From: Xanthobacter autotrophicus
Lineage (GTDB): Bacteria; Pseudomonadota; Alphaproteobacteria; Rhizobiales; Xanthobacteraceae
NCBI RefSeq assembly: GCF_043194295.1
Contig: NZ_JBAFVK010000001.1
Direction: 5' to 3' (one strand)
DNA: 64,000 nt
In this document: piece by piece, positions 19,408 to 29,228 of the stretch
Layout: every line of letters begins with the position of its first letter
Position numbering within the stretch: the stretch's first letter is position 1
Translations under genes and position numbers: made by a program
The notes under the pieces: generated by a model
What the model was told of the DNA's origin: nothing
Seen by the model: the letters and a program-made list of their open reading frames with translations, nothing else
Database searches by the model: none

Positions 19408-20667
19408 ATGACCACCGCATCGCCCACCCTCCACCCCGCCGTCCGCAACGGCAGCTTCGACGTGGAGGCCGTGCGCGCCGATTTCCCGGCGTTGTCGCTG
19501 GAGGTGAACGGCTATCCGCTCACCTATCTGGACAATGCCGCCTCCGCGCAGAAGCCGCGGCAGGTGATCCAGCGCATGGTCACCGCCTACGAGCGGGAAT
19601 ATTCCAACGTCCATCGCGGCTTGCACTATCTCGCCAATGCCGCCACCGAGGCCTTCGAGCAGGCGCGCGAGAGCGTGCGCGGCTTCCTGAACGCGGCGTC
19701 CGTGGATGAGATCATTTTCACCCGCTCGGGCACCGGGGCCATCAATACGGTGGCCAGCTCCCTCGGCCAGGCCATCGAGGCGGGTGACGAAATCGTGCTC
19801 TCCATCATGGAGCACCATTCCAACATCGTGCCGTGGCACTTCCTGCGCGAGCGCAAGGGCGCGGTGATCAAGTGGGCACCGGTGCGCGAGGACGGTTCGT
19901 TCGACTTCGAGGCGTTCAAGGCCCTGCTCACCGAGCGCACCAAGATCGTCGCCATCACCCAGATGTCCAACGTGCTGGGCACGGTGACGCCCATCAAGGA
20001 GATCGCGGCGGCGGCCCATGCGGTGGGTGCCAAGGTGCTGGTGGACGGCTGCCAGTCCATCGTCCACATGCCCGTGGACGTGCGGGACCTCGATGTCGAT
20101 TTCTTCGCCGTCACCGGCCACAAGCTTTACGCGCCCACGGGCATCGGCGTGCTCTACGGCAAGCTCGACCTGCTGGCGCAGATGCCGCCTTATGAAGGTG
20201 GCGGCGAGATGATCCGCGAGGTCACGGAAGATTACGTGACCTATGGCGTGCCTCCCCACAGATTTGAAGCTGGAACTCCTCCAATTGTTCAGGCCATCGG
20301 GCTCGGCGCGGCGGTGGAGTATGTGAACTCCATCGGCCGCGAGCGCATCGCCGCCCACGAGCACGATCTTTCCGTCTATGCCCACGAACGCTTGGGAGCG
20401 CTCAATTCCCTGCGCATCATCGGCACCGCGCCGGGCAAGGGCGGCATCATTTCCTTCGAGATGAAGGGCGCCCATCCGCACGATGTGGCCACCATCATCG
20501 ACCGCTACGGTGTTGCAGTGCGAGCCGGCACCCATTGCGCCCAGCCGCTTTTGGCCCGATATGGTGCAACAGCGACGTGCCGCGCATCCTTTGCCCTTTA
20601 CAACACGCGCGCCGACGTGGACCGTCTGGTGGACGCTCTCGTCAAGGCGCAGGATTTGTTCGCATGA
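19408..20667 (+). CDS. Cysteine desulfurase SufS
   Basis: This group II cysteine desulfurase (419 residues) supplies sulfur to the SufBCD scaffold. Lys239 in TGHKLYAPTG binds PLP and Cys376 in RAGTHCAQP is the persulfide cysteine. An amino terminus beginning FDVEAVRADFPAL is typical. SufS enzymes normally need SufE or SufU, and neither is encoded nearby. The start follows GAGGACAG; the sufT start codon overlaps its stop. Confidence 0.96.
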   Translation: MTTASPTLHPAVRNGSFDVEAVRADFPALSLEVNGYPLTYLDNAASAQKPRQVIQRMVTAYEREYSNVHRGLHYLANAATEAFEQARESVRGFLNAASVDEIIFTRSGTGAINTVASSLGQAIEAGDEIVLSIMEHHSNIVPWHFLRERKGAVIKWAPVREDGSFDFEAFKALLTERTKIVAITQMSNVLGTVTPIKEIAAAAHAVGAKVLVDGCQSIVHMPVDVRDLDVDFFAVTGHKLYAPTGIGVLYGKLDLLAQMPPYEGGGEMIREVTEDYVTYGVPPHRFEAGTPPIVQAIGLGAAVEYVNSIGRERIAAHEHDLSVYAHERLGALNSLRIIGTAPGKGGIISFEMKGAHPHDVATIIDRYGVAVRAGTHCAQPLLARYGATATCRASFALYNTRADVDRLVDALVKAQDLFA

Positions 20668-21038
20668 CCGAGACGAAGACCACCGAGCAGGCGAATGCGC
20701 CGCAGATCAGCTCCTCCATTGCCGAGGCTGAGCTCGAGCGCCTGACCGACAGCATCGTCAGCGCGCTGAAGACCGTCTATGACCCGGAAATCCCGGTGGA
20801 CATCTACGAACTGGGCCTCATCTACAAGGTGGACATCGCCGACGATCACACCGTCGCCGTGGAAATGACCCTCACCACCCCCAACTGCCCCGCCGCCGCC
20901 GAGCTGCCGGGAATGGTGGAAAGCGCCGTGGCTTCGGTGCCGGGCATTTCCGACGTGAAGGTGGACATCACCTTCGATCCGCCGTGGGACCAGGGTCGCA
21001 TGTCCGAAGAAGCCCGCGCCACCCTCAACCTGTGGTGA
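20664..21038 (+). CDS. SUF system Fe-S cluster assembly protein SufT (MIP18/DUF59 family)
   Basis: The 124-residue protein carries the DUF59 core, with DPEIPV at 40-45 followed by IYELGLIY, and TTPNCP at 71-76 with the conserved Cys75. SufT proteins assist Fe-S cluster maturation and transfer. Its ATG overlaps the sufS stop (ATGA), showing translational coupling. The first 22 residues are a variable, probably disordered extension. Confidence 0.93.
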   Translation: MTETKTTEQANAPQISSSIAEAELERLTDSIVSALKTVYDPEIPVDIYELGLIYKVDIADDHTVAVEMTLTTPNCPAAAELPGMVESAVASVPGISDVKVDITFDPPWDQGRMSEEARATLNLW

Positions 21039-21039
21039 G

Positions 21040-21483
21040 ATGACCATGGGCGGCGGTGCCTCAAAAGCTCCGCCCCCGCTCGGCCGGGTGGTGGAAACCG
21101 GCCTTTATGTGGACGACCTTCCGCGCGCCGCCGCCTTCTACGAGGGCGTGCTGGGCCTTGTGCCCATGCTCTCCGACGCCCGCTTCGCCGCCTATCCGGT
21201 GGGCGACACGGTGCTGCTGCTGTTCAAGCGCGGTACGGCGGATGAAGCCATAGCGCTGCCGTTCGGCGGCGCCATTCCACCCCATGACGGCACCGGCCGC
21301 CTGCATTTCGCCTTCGCCGTGGCGGCGGATGACATCGCGCCGTGGCGCGCGCACCTTGAGGCCCATGGCGTTGCCATCGAGGGCGAGGTGCATTGGCCGA
21401 AGGGCTCCACCAGCCTCTATTTCCGCGATCCGGACGGCAACCTCGCCGAAATCGCCAGCCCTGGCCTCTGGGCGAATTATTAA
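21040..21483 (+). CDS. VOC family (glyoxalase/bleomycin-resistance-like) protein
   Basis: The 147-residue protein has two beta-alpha-beta-beta-beta repeats of the vicinal oxygen chelate fold, with LYVDDLPRAAAFYEGVLGL in the first half and the signature YFRDPDGNLAEIASPG in the second. The final Glu is a likely metal ligand. The usual first-strand His is not evident (VETGLYV), so the metal site may be incomplete or use different residues. It begins 1 bp after the sufT stop, so it is the last suf operon gene; a role in Fe-S metabolism is not established. Confidence 0.8.
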   Translation: MTMGGGASKAPPPLGRVVETGLYVDDLPRAAAFYEGVLGLVPMLSDARFAAYPVGDTVLLLFKRGTADEAIALPFGGAIPPHDGTGRLHFAFAVAADDIAPWRAHLEAHGVAIEGEVHWPKGSTSLYFRDPDGNLAEIASPGLWANY

Positions 21484-21577
21484 GGGGCAGGGCGCGCTCC
21501 GGAACCCTCTCCCGCTTGCGTAAGGGGGGGAATGCCGAGACACCACCGGTCGCGCGCCCAGAGCCAACCCAAAGAAA

Positions 21578-21604
21578 AAGGCGAGGCCCGGTGGGCCTCG
21601 CCTT
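21578..21604 (+). terminator. Terminator of the suf operon
   Basis: A perfect 12-bp stem, AAGGCGAGGCCC (21578-21589) with GGGCCTCGCCTT (21593-21604), has a GGT loop and is followed by GTT. A partial family C repeat (near 21503-21529) precedes it. Confidence 0.82.
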
Positions 21605-22168
21605 GTTCAATCCACGGCGTCCTGCGCTGCCTGCGGATCTAAGTCCGCTTTCAAAGCCGCGCGGCCAATCCGCACTGCCGATTCCGTATGCGCCAATGGT
21701 GATCGCCAACGAATGGCATGCACCAAAGCGGCTGTCGGTCGGCTTTTTTTCGATTCCTCCCGAGACCCGGACCGCGTTCACCGTCCATCTGGCCGGCCGG
21801 TGACGATCCCCTTTCTTGTGCGGGATCAAAATAGAACAAGAATCTGTCGTTTGTCATCCTTGCGCCGCAATAAGTTGTTCGCTGCAATGCGGTATGGTTC
21901 TGACGTGGGGTGTTTCGCATACCAAAGGCGCATGGCTACCTCCCGGAGTCGGATTTCGTTGGGCCGAGAATCGGCCGGTGGTATTAAGGTCCGTTAGGGA
22001 GGGAAACCGTCAGGCGGTGACAGGCTTCCTGCGGGCTCTCAGGCGGCGGTGCTGGCCGAAGTCACGCGCGCGGCCTCCTCGCGGAGGCGCTGGCTCTTGT
22101 GTTTTGGCTCCCCATCCGCTTTCACTCGCGCCGACTTCGTTCCCAGGTTTGAGAGCCAGAGCCCGCCG
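21605..22168. other. Long non-coding leader region upstream of proS
   Basis: These 564 bp contain no convincing gene. Part of it (about 21820-21920) is less GC-rich than its surroundings. Close to proS there is a hairpin GCCTCC-tcgc-GGAGGC (22073-22088). A long-range complementary pair, GGCTCTCA at 22034 and TGAGAGCC at 22150, could fold the last 130 nt before the start codon. No known riboswitch class was recognised. Confidence 0.4.
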
Positions 22169-23491
22169 ATGCGCCTGTCCCGCTATTTTCTCCCCATCCT
22201 GCGTGAAGTGCCCAAGGAAGCGGAGATCGTTTCCCACCGCCTGATGCTCCGCGCCGGCATGATCCGGCAGGAATCAGCCGGCATCTATGCGTGGCTGCCG
22301 TTCGGCCTCAGGGTGCTCAACAAGGTGTGCAACATCATCCGCGAGGAGCAGAATCGCTCCGGCGCAATCGAGATGCTGATGCCCACCATCCAGTCGGCGG
22401 ACCTGTGGCGCGAGAGCGGGCGCTACGACGACTACGGCAAGGAAATGCTGCGCATCAAGGACCGCCACGAGCGCGAGATGCTGTTCGGCCCCACCAATGA
22501 GGAGATGATCACCGAGATCGTCCGGGCCTATGTGAAGTCGTACAAGGCGCTGCCGCTCAACCTCTACCATATCCAGTGGAAGTTCCGGGACGAGGTGCGC
22601 CCGCGCTTCGGCGTCTACCGCTCGCGCGAGTTTTTGATGAAGGATGCCTATTCCTTCGATCTCGACGCGGCCGGCGCCCGCCATTCCTACAACAAGATGT
22701 TCGTCGCTTATCTGCGCACCTTCGCAAGGATGGGGCTGAAAGCGATTCCCATGGTGGCGGACACCGGTCCCATCGGCGGCAACCTTTCCCACGAATTCAT
22801 CATCCTCGCCTCCACCGGGGAGAGCGAGGTGTTCTGCCATGGCGACTATCTGGAGATGGCGCCGCCCTCCGCCGACGTGAATTTCGACGACGCGGCCGGC
22901 CTCCAGTCCGTGTTCGATAGGTGGACGCAGCTTTACGCCGCCACCTCCGAAAAGCACGACGAGGCCGCCTTCGCCGCCATCCCTGAAGCCAGCCGCATGG
23001 CCGCGCGGGGCATCGAGGTGGGCCACATCTTCTATTTCGGCACCAAATATTCCGAGCCCTTCGGCGCCAAGGTGCTGGGGGCGGACGGGGCCGAGCACAC
23101 CATCCACATGGGCTCCTACGGTATCGGCCCCTCGCGCCTCGTCGCCGCCATGATCGAGGCGAGCCACGACGAGAACGGCATCATCTGGCCGGATGCGGTG
23201 GCGCCCTTCCAGGTGGGCATCCTCAATCTCAAGGCCGGCGACAGCTCCACCGGCGCCGCCTGCGAAAAGCTTTACGCGGAATTGACCGCTGCGGGCTATG
23301 ACGTGCTCTACGACGATACCGAGGAGCGGGCCGGCGCCAAGTTCGCCACCGCCGACCTCATCGGGCTGCCGTGGCAGATCCTGGTCGGGCCGAAGGGCCT
23401 GGCCGACGGCAAGGTGGAACTGAAGCGCCGCGTGGACGGCTCCCGTGAGCTGATCGCGCCCGGCGACATCCTGGAGAGGCTGAAGGCATGA
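22169..23491 (+). CDS. Prolyl-tRNA synthetase
   Basis: A class II synthetase charging tRNA-Pro. At 440 residues it is the shorter bacterial form that lacks the YbaK-like editing insertion, as is usual in alphaproteobacteria. Class II motif 2 appears as FRDEVRPRFGVYRSREFLMKD and motif 3 as GSYGIGPSRL; an anticodon-binding domain fills the C-terminal 100 residues. The start (MRLSRYFLP) is the conserved amino terminus. Its stop overlaps the lolC start (ATGA), so the three genes proS-lolC-lolD are one transcript. Confidence 0.97.
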   Translation: MRLSRYFLPILREVPKEAEIVSHRLMLRAGMIRQESAGIYAWLPFGLRVLNKVCNIIREEQNRSGAIEMLMPTIQSADLWRESGRYDDYGKEMLRIKDRHEREMLFGPTNEEMITEIVRAYVKSYKALPLNLYHIQWKFRDEVRPRFGVYRSREFLMKDAYSFDLDAAGARHSYNKMFVAYLRTFARMGLKAIPMVADTGPIGGNLSHEFIILASTGESEVFCHGDYLEMAPPSADVNFDDAAGLQSVFDRWTQLYAATSEKHDEAAFAAIPEASRMAARGIEVGHIFYFGTKYSEPFGAKVLGADGAEHTIHMGSYGIGPSRLVAAMIEASHDENGIIWPDAVAPFQVGILNLKAGDSSTGAACEKLYAELTAAGYDVLYDDTEERAGAKFATADLIGLPWQILVGPKGLADGKVELKRRVDGSRELIAPGDILERLKA

Positions 23492-24842
23492 GCGTCACCG
23501 GGTCCACGGCGGCGAGGGGCGGGTCCAAGGGCGGCAAGGGCGGCCCGAGGACCAGCCAGAAGGGCGGCAAGAGCGACGGTGAGCCCACTGGAACGCGCCC
23601 CTTCTCGGCATTCGAGTGGATGCTGTCGCTGCGGTATCTCAGGGCCCGGCGCAAGGAAGGCTTCATCTCGGTCATTGCCGGCTTCTCCTTCCTCGGCATC
23701 ATGCTGGGGGTGGCGACCCTCATCATCGTGATGGCGGTGATGAACGGGTTCCGGCAGGAGCTTTTGGGCAAGATCCTCGGCCTCAACGGCCATGTGCTGG
23801 TGCAGCCGCTGGAAAGCCCGCTCACCGATTACGTGGCGGTGGCGGATCGCATCGCCAAGCTCAACGGCATCCGCCTCGCGGTGCCGCTGGTGGAGGGGCA
23901 GGCGCTCGCCTCCTCACCGTTCGGCGCCTCGGGCGTGCTGGTGCGGGGCCTTGCGGAAAAGGACCTGCGGGAGCTGCCTTCGGTGGCCCACAACATCCGC
24001 CAGGGCACGCTGGAGAATTTCGACCAGGGCCAGGGCATCGCCATCGGCAAGCGCCTCGCCGACCAGCTGTCGCTGCGCGCGGGAGACAATCTCACCCTTG
24101 TCGCGCCGCGCGGGGCTGTGACGCCCATGGGCACCTCGCCGCGCATCAAGGTGTACAAGGTGGCGGCGGTGTTCGAGGTGGGCATGTCGGAATACGACAG
24201 CGCCTTTGTCTTCATGCCGCTGGCTGAGGCGCAGGCCTATTTCAACCGCAACGCCGACGTGAACGCCATCGAGGTCTACCTCAACAATCCCGACGACGTG
24301 GGCGAGCTACGCGGTGCCATCCAGAGCGCGGCGGAGCGGCCCGTGTATCTGGTGGACTGGCGGGTGCGCAACGCCACCTTCTTCAACGCGTTGCAGGTGG
24401 AGCGGAACGTCATGTTCCTCATCCTCACCCTCATTGTGCTGGTGGCGGCGCTGAACATCGTGTCCGGCCTCATCATGCTGGTGAAGGACAAGGGCCACGA
24501 CATCGCCATCCTGCGCACCATGGGGGCGACGCAAGGCGCCATCATGCGGGTATTCTTCATCACCGGCGCCGCCATCGGCGTGGTGGGCACCCTCTCCGGG
24601 CTGCTCTTGGGGGTGATCGTCTGCCTCAACATCGAGAGCATACGCCAGTTCATCTCCTGGCTCACCGCCACCGAGCTGTTCTCGCCGGAGCTGTACTACC
24701 TGAGCCGCCTGCCGGCCGAGATGAACGTCAGCGAGACCACGTCCGTGGTGGTGATGGCCATGGTGCTGTCCTTCCTCGCCACCCTGTATCCGTCCTGGCG
24801 GGCCGCCCGGCTCGATCCGGTGGAAGCCCTGAGATACGAGTG

Positions 24843-24843
<1 letters not shown>
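23488..24843 (+). CDS. Lipoprotein-releasing ABC transporter permease (LolC/LolE family)
   Basis: This inner-membrane subunit extracts lipoproteins for transfer to LolA. The 451-residue protein has a Gly/Lys-rich cytoplasmic extension (1-38), a first transmembrane helix (about 57-82) followed by the MNGFRQELLGKILGLNGH motif of the family, a large periplasmic domain, and three C-terminal transmembrane helices from about 310. As in many alphaproteobacteria only one permease gene accompanies lolD, so it probably forms a homodimer. The glycine-rich start is not conserved. Confidence 0.93.
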
Positions 24844-25586
<743 letters not shown>

Positions 25587-25646
25587 TCGGTGCCGGCCTC
25601 GGAATGAGGTCGTGGACGGTCTTTCACTGGAGCCTTCGGAGCGCGC

Positions 25647-26450
25647 ATGGATTCCTTTTTCACGGCATCCAAGGTGCTGTGGTTCCTCGCGGTACCTTCC
25701 AACCTGCTGCTCATTCTCGCGATTCTGGGGCTGGTGCTCATGGCCCTGCGCTGGAGCAGGCTGGGCACCGGGCTCATCCTGACAGCGGTTCTGGGCTGGC
25801 TGGTGCTGGGCTTCTCGCCGGCGGCGTTCCACATCCTCTCGCCTCTGGAGGAGCGGTTCCCGCTCTTCAGGGATGACGGGACCCCCGTCACCGGCATCAT
25901 CATGCTGGGCGGGTCGGAGAAGCCGGATATCGGCAATGCGCGGGGCGTGCCCTCCTTTGGCGAGGCCGGGGAGCGGCCCATCGCCTTCGCGGCGCTATCG
26001 CGGCGCTATCCCGATGCGCGGCTGGCCTTGGTGGGCGGCAGCGGGCGGCTTTTTCCCGAGGGCGACGCCGTCGAGGCGCACATGATCCGCATGAGCCTGC
26101 CGGACCTCGGCATTCCCGAAGCACGGGTGGTGTTCGAGGAGAAGTCGCGCAACACCGCCGAGAATGCCGAACTCGCCAAGGCGCTGCTGCAGCCCAAGCC
26201 CGGCGAGCGCTGGCTTCTGGTCACCAGCGCCTGGCACATGCCACGCGCGGTGGGCAGCTTCCGCAAGGCGGGGTTCGACGTGGTGGCCTATCCGGTGGAT
26301 TTCCAGACCGTGGGCCCGGACCGTCTGAACGAGCCGTTTGCCCGCGCCGCCGAGGGGCTCGACAAGACCGACATGGGCGCGCGGGAATGGATCGGTCTTC
26401 TTGCTTACTATCTGTCCGGCAAGACCAGCGCCCTGTTTCCGGCGCCGTGA
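25647..26450 (+). CDS. YdcF/ElyC/SanA family (DUF218) membrane protein
   Basis: The 267-residue protein has two N-terminal transmembrane helices (about 15-37 and 40-62) and a DUF218 domain with the conserved segments IIMLGGSEKP, LVGGSGRLFPEG, EEKSRNTAENA and LLVTSAWHMPRAVGSFRKAGFDV. The family is linked to envelope integrity; E. coli ElyC affects peptidoglycan and undecaprenyl-carrier metabolism. The biochemical activity is not established. It follows lolD by 60 bp and may be cotranscribed with it. Confidence 0.85.
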   Translation: MDSFFTASKVLWFLAVPSNLLLILAILGLVLMALRWSRLGTGLILTAVLGWLVLGFSPAAFHILSPLEERFPLFRDDGTPVTGIIMLGGSEKPDIGNARGVPSFGEAGERPIAFAALSRRYPDARLALVGGSGRLFPEGDAVEAHMIRMSLPDLGIPEARVVFEEKSRNTAENAELAKALLQPKPGERWLLVTSAWHMPRAVGSFRKAGFDVVAYPVDFQTVGPDRLNEPFARAAEGLDKTDMGAREWIGLLAYYLSGKTSALFPAP

Positions 26451-26466
26451 GGCCGGGCCCACCGTA

Positions 26467-26590
26467 GAACCCTCGCCCGCTGCCGAGAGGGTAGGGAGGG
26501 GGAGGCCTGCTCCACATTCCCGCCCGTTGGTGCATTGTCCCAGAAGCCTTTGGCCCCTCCCCAACCCTCCCCCGCAAGCGGGAGAGGGGG
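26467..26590. repeat. Family C palindromic repeat, copy C2
   Basis: The left arm is degraded (CCCTCGCCCGCTGCCGAGAG) and the right arm is intact (CCCGCAAGCGGGAGAGGG). It fills the gap between the convergent YdcF-like and DUF3253 genes. Confidence 0.75.
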
Positions 26591-26659
26591 CGACAGTTTT
26601 CGGGGGAGAGGCGCCGGCGAACCCGTCCACGTCAATCCGCGCCGCCACCGACCCCGACA

Positions 26660-26959
26660 TCACTCGTCGCGCGGCGCGCCGATGCGGTAGACGCCGCGCA
26701 GCTCGGCGGGATCGATGGGCTTGCCCTTGCGATAGATGAGCAGGCGGCCTTCCTGTGCCATGCGCACGGCGACGCGACGCACCACCGGCAGGGCACGCTG
26801 CCATTCGGCCTCGGTGATCAGCGCCTGCGCCGCATCCATGGGGCTGATGGACTTGCCCGGACCGCATTCGGCGGTGAGGCGCAGCAGCGCCGCCTCGGTG
26901 GAGAGGTCGTCGGGCAGGGGGGTGGGCGCGGCCGCGTCGCGGCGGGAATCGGTGCTCAT
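26660..26959 (-). CDS. DUF3253 domain protein
   Basis: A 99-residue protein dominated by a DUF3253 winged-helix-like domain: EAALLRLTAECGPGKSISPMDAAQALI, then VRRVAVRMAQEGRLLIYRKGKPIDP. The family is widespread in alphaproteobacteria and of unknown function; the fold suggests nucleic-acid or protein contacts, which is inference. The start at 26959 follows GAAGG; an ATG four codons earlier is possible. Confidence 0.75.
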   Translation of the reverse strand: MSTDSRRDAAAPTPLPDDLSTEAALLRLTAECGPGKSISPMDAAQALITEAEWQRALPVVRRVAVRMAQEGRLLIYRKGKPIDPAELRGVYRIGAPRDE

Positions 26960-27133
26960 GGCGGCCTTCATAAAGCATTTTGGCGGGCAGCGGCCATCCA
27001 AGCGCATGGCGAGAATGGGTGGAAACACACGCCTCGGCTGCGCCCCGGAGCGACGCTCTCCCATGCACATAGGACAACCCTGCGAACCGTTCGCACCCCC
27101 TTGCCCGGACGTTCATAAAACTTTAATCGTTGT

Positions 27134-27167
27134 GCGGTGCGCAACGCACCGCGTGCCGCGGGGGCAC
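27134..27167. other. Two adjacent short hairpins upstream of a small membrane ORF
   Basis: GCGGTGCG-caa-CGCACCGC (27134-27152) is directly followed by GTGCC-gcggg-GGCAC (27153-27167), 24 bp before a small reading frame. They could be an operator, an attenuator or structured leader RNA. Confidence 0.45.
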
Positions 27168-27190
27168 GTGAAGAGATCAATGATCCCATC

Positions 27191-27328
27191 ATGAATCTGA
27201 GCCAAGGCTATTCCCATCGCCGCTCCTGCTGGGGCGTCGCGCGTACCGCACTTGTCGTTTTCCTGGTTGCGGTGGCGGTGGTCTATCTGTTCGGCGGCTT
27301 CGAGCACGCCGTCATGCGGGCCGGCTGA
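27191..27328 (+). CDS. Possible small single-pass membrane protein
   Basis: A 45-residue frame with a basic N-terminal segment (HRRSCWGVAR) followed by one strongly hydrophobic helix (about 19-36). GAAGAG is upstream at a loose spacing. No family is recognised. The composition is plausible for a small inner-membrane protein, but the frame is short and only conservation could prove it. Confidence 0.4.
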   Translation: MNLSQGYSHRRSCWGVARTALVVFLVAVAVVYLFGGFEHAVMRAG

Positions 27329-27559
27329 GGCACTGCTTTTCCGCCCCGCTGGGGGCGGAGCGCCGAAAGGCTTTACCATGGAGAGCGGGGATGCCACGCC
27401 CGCGTTGCCTTGACGGGCGCGCAGGCCGATGATCCGCGCCCGTCGCCGGGGTGGCGCCCGCCGCCCCGGACGTCCTGTCGCGCCTGAACGCGACACGCCC
27501 GGCGCCGGTCATGAACCGGCGCTCTGGCAACCTTGAGGAATGCGGGCGGAGGACGCCGG

Positions 27560-28555
27560 ATGCAGTGGGTCGATCAGCTTCTGGGCGTGCTGAACGCGAG
27601 CTTCGCCGTGCCCGGCTGGGTCGCCGTCGCCGCGGCGGTGGCCGGCGTGGTCTTCGTGGTGCTGCTGTTCGCGCGCTCCGAGCCCAACGACCATCCGGTG
27701 ACCATCCTGGTGCTGCTCGGCATGCTGGCCGGCGGCCTCGCGGTGGGCGGCGCAGTGGTGCGCGCCATCACCGGCACCGCGGCGGGCGGGCAGGCGCAGG
27801 CGCTGGAGCAGCGCGCCGCCACCCTGGATTCCGCCGCTGCCCAGACCCCGGCGCTCGGCTGCCTCACCGCCGATCCAAGCCTTGCCAGCGCGTGCGAGGC
27901 GGTGCTGTTCGAGCGGCCGGATTCGGTCGCCGCCGCGCGCGGGCTGGTGCGCGAGCGCATCGCTTTGGTGGAGGATGCCGCCGACATCCTGAGCAAGGCC
28001 GACGTGCCGGGCCTTTCCGCCCGCGTCATGACCTGGCGCCGGCCGCTGGAGCTGGACCCGTTCGGCTTCACGGCGGCGGTGCTGGCGGAGGAGTTCGGCT
28101 GCTCCCCGTCATTCTGTCCGCAGGCCGTGGTGCTGGGGGATGGCACCCGCGTGGTCGCCAACATGACCGAGGGCCGTTATCAGGCGCTGGTGGCCAAATA
28201 TGCCCCCATCTGGGAGCGCAACGCCCGCAACCGGGGCACGCTCAATCCCACGCCGGTGTTGCGCAGCGGTCCGTTCGGCTTCTCCGTGATTCCCCATGAG
28301 AATGGGGCCGGCGGCCCAGCAACGCCGCAGGATCGCGCGCCGGTGGCCAACCTGCCGGTAGAGGAAGCACCCGCCGTTTCCCCGCCCGCCGCCAGCGGCC
28401 CGACGCCGCTTCCGCCGTCCCGTCCCGCGGCGCGCCCGGCCGCTCCGCCGGCCTCCGCCACATCCGCGCCCCGCCCCGCGCCGGCTCGGCCGCGCCCGCA
28501 GGCGGCACCCGCCGCGCCCGTGCCGGACGCCGCCGAGCCGGCTGGCGACGAATAG
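27560..28555 (+). CDS. Hypothetical inner-membrane protein with Pro/Ala-rich tail
   Basis: The 331-residue protein has two N-terminal transmembrane helices (about 19-41 and 47-70), then a soluble domain containing four cysteines (C102, C113, C182 and C187 by count) and the motif TRVVANMTEGRYQALV, then about 80 residues rich in Pro and Ala. No function can be assigned. The start follows GGAGGACG. It lies 113 bp upstream of the DUF1489 gene. Confidence 0.7.
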   Translation: MQWVDQLLGVLNASFAVPGWVAVAAAVAGVVFVVLLFARSEPNDHPVTILVLLGMLAGGLAVGGAVVRAITGTAAGGQAQALEQRAATLDSAAAQTPALGCLTADPSLASACEAVLFERPDSVAAARGLVRERIALVEDAADILSKADVPGLSARVMTWRRPLELDPFGFTAAVLAEEFGCSPSFCPQAVVLGDGTRVVANMTEGRYQALVAKYAPIWERNARNRGTLNPTPVLRSGPFGFSVIPHENGAGGPATPQDRAPVANLPVEEAPAVSPPAASGPTPLPPSRPAARPAAPPASATSAPRPAPARPRPQAAPAAPVPDAAEPAGDE

Positions 28556-28667
28556 GCCGGGTCGCTATATCCCACGCCGAAACCCGCAGGGCCGGGGTAT
28601 CCCGAGCCCGCGCGGCGAGCGGTCCGCTTGCGGTCTGCGTTCGGGTCAAGAGCAGATCAAGGCGGCC

Positions 28668-29102
28668 ATGACGCTCCATCTCATCAAGCTGTGCGTGGGC
28701 GCGACCTCCATCGCGGACCTCGAAGACTGGATCGCCCAGCGGGCCGAGGCAGCACGCAAGGCGGGCCAGCCGTTCGAGCAGATCCACGTGACGCGCATGG
28801 TGCCGACCCGTCGCGAGGAATTGCTGGACGGCGGCGCGCTTTATTGGGTCATCAAGGGCGAGGTAGCGGCGCGCCAGCGCCTTCTGGACCTGCGCCCGTT
28901 CGTGGACGGCGACGGGGTGCGCCGCTGCGGCCTCGTGCTCGATCCCACGGTGGTGCCGGTGGAGCCGCGTCCATCGCGGCCGTTCCAGGGCTGGCGCTAC
29001 CTGAAGGCGAGCGAGGCGCCGCGCGACCTCGCCCGCGCCGAGGACGGTGGCGCGCTGCCCGAGGGCCTCGCCCGGGAATTGCGCGACCTGGGGTTGCTGT
29101 GA
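28668..29102 (+). CDS. DUF1489 family protein
   Basis: A 144-residue protein of the alphaproteobacterial DUF1489 family, recognisable from the opening HLIKLCVGATSIADLEDW, the middle MVPTRREELLDGGALYWVIKG and the ending FQGWRYLKASEAPRDL. The function is unknown. No signal peptide or membrane segment is visible. Confidence 0.88.
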   Translation: MTLHLIKLCVGATSIADLEDWIAQRAEAARKAGQPFEQIHVTRMVPTRREELLDGGALYWVIKGEVAARQRLLDLRPFVDGDGVRRCGLVLDPTVVPVEPRPSRPFQGWRYLKASEAPRDLARAEDGGALPEGLARELRDLGLL

Positions 29103-29228
29103 GCGGGGCGCACCGCTTTTTCCAGTCCACTCACGCTTCGTCATCTCCCGTTCAGGAACGCCTTGCCACTGTGCGCGCCGCGAAGGGCCGGGCAGTTCGC
29201 GCCGCGGTTCGACGAGGGGATGAGACCT

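Noticed and set aside
21605..22168. T-box or another known riboswitch before proS
   Set aside because: No T-box sequence or specifier loop could be identified; T-boxes are also rare outside Gram-positive bacteria.
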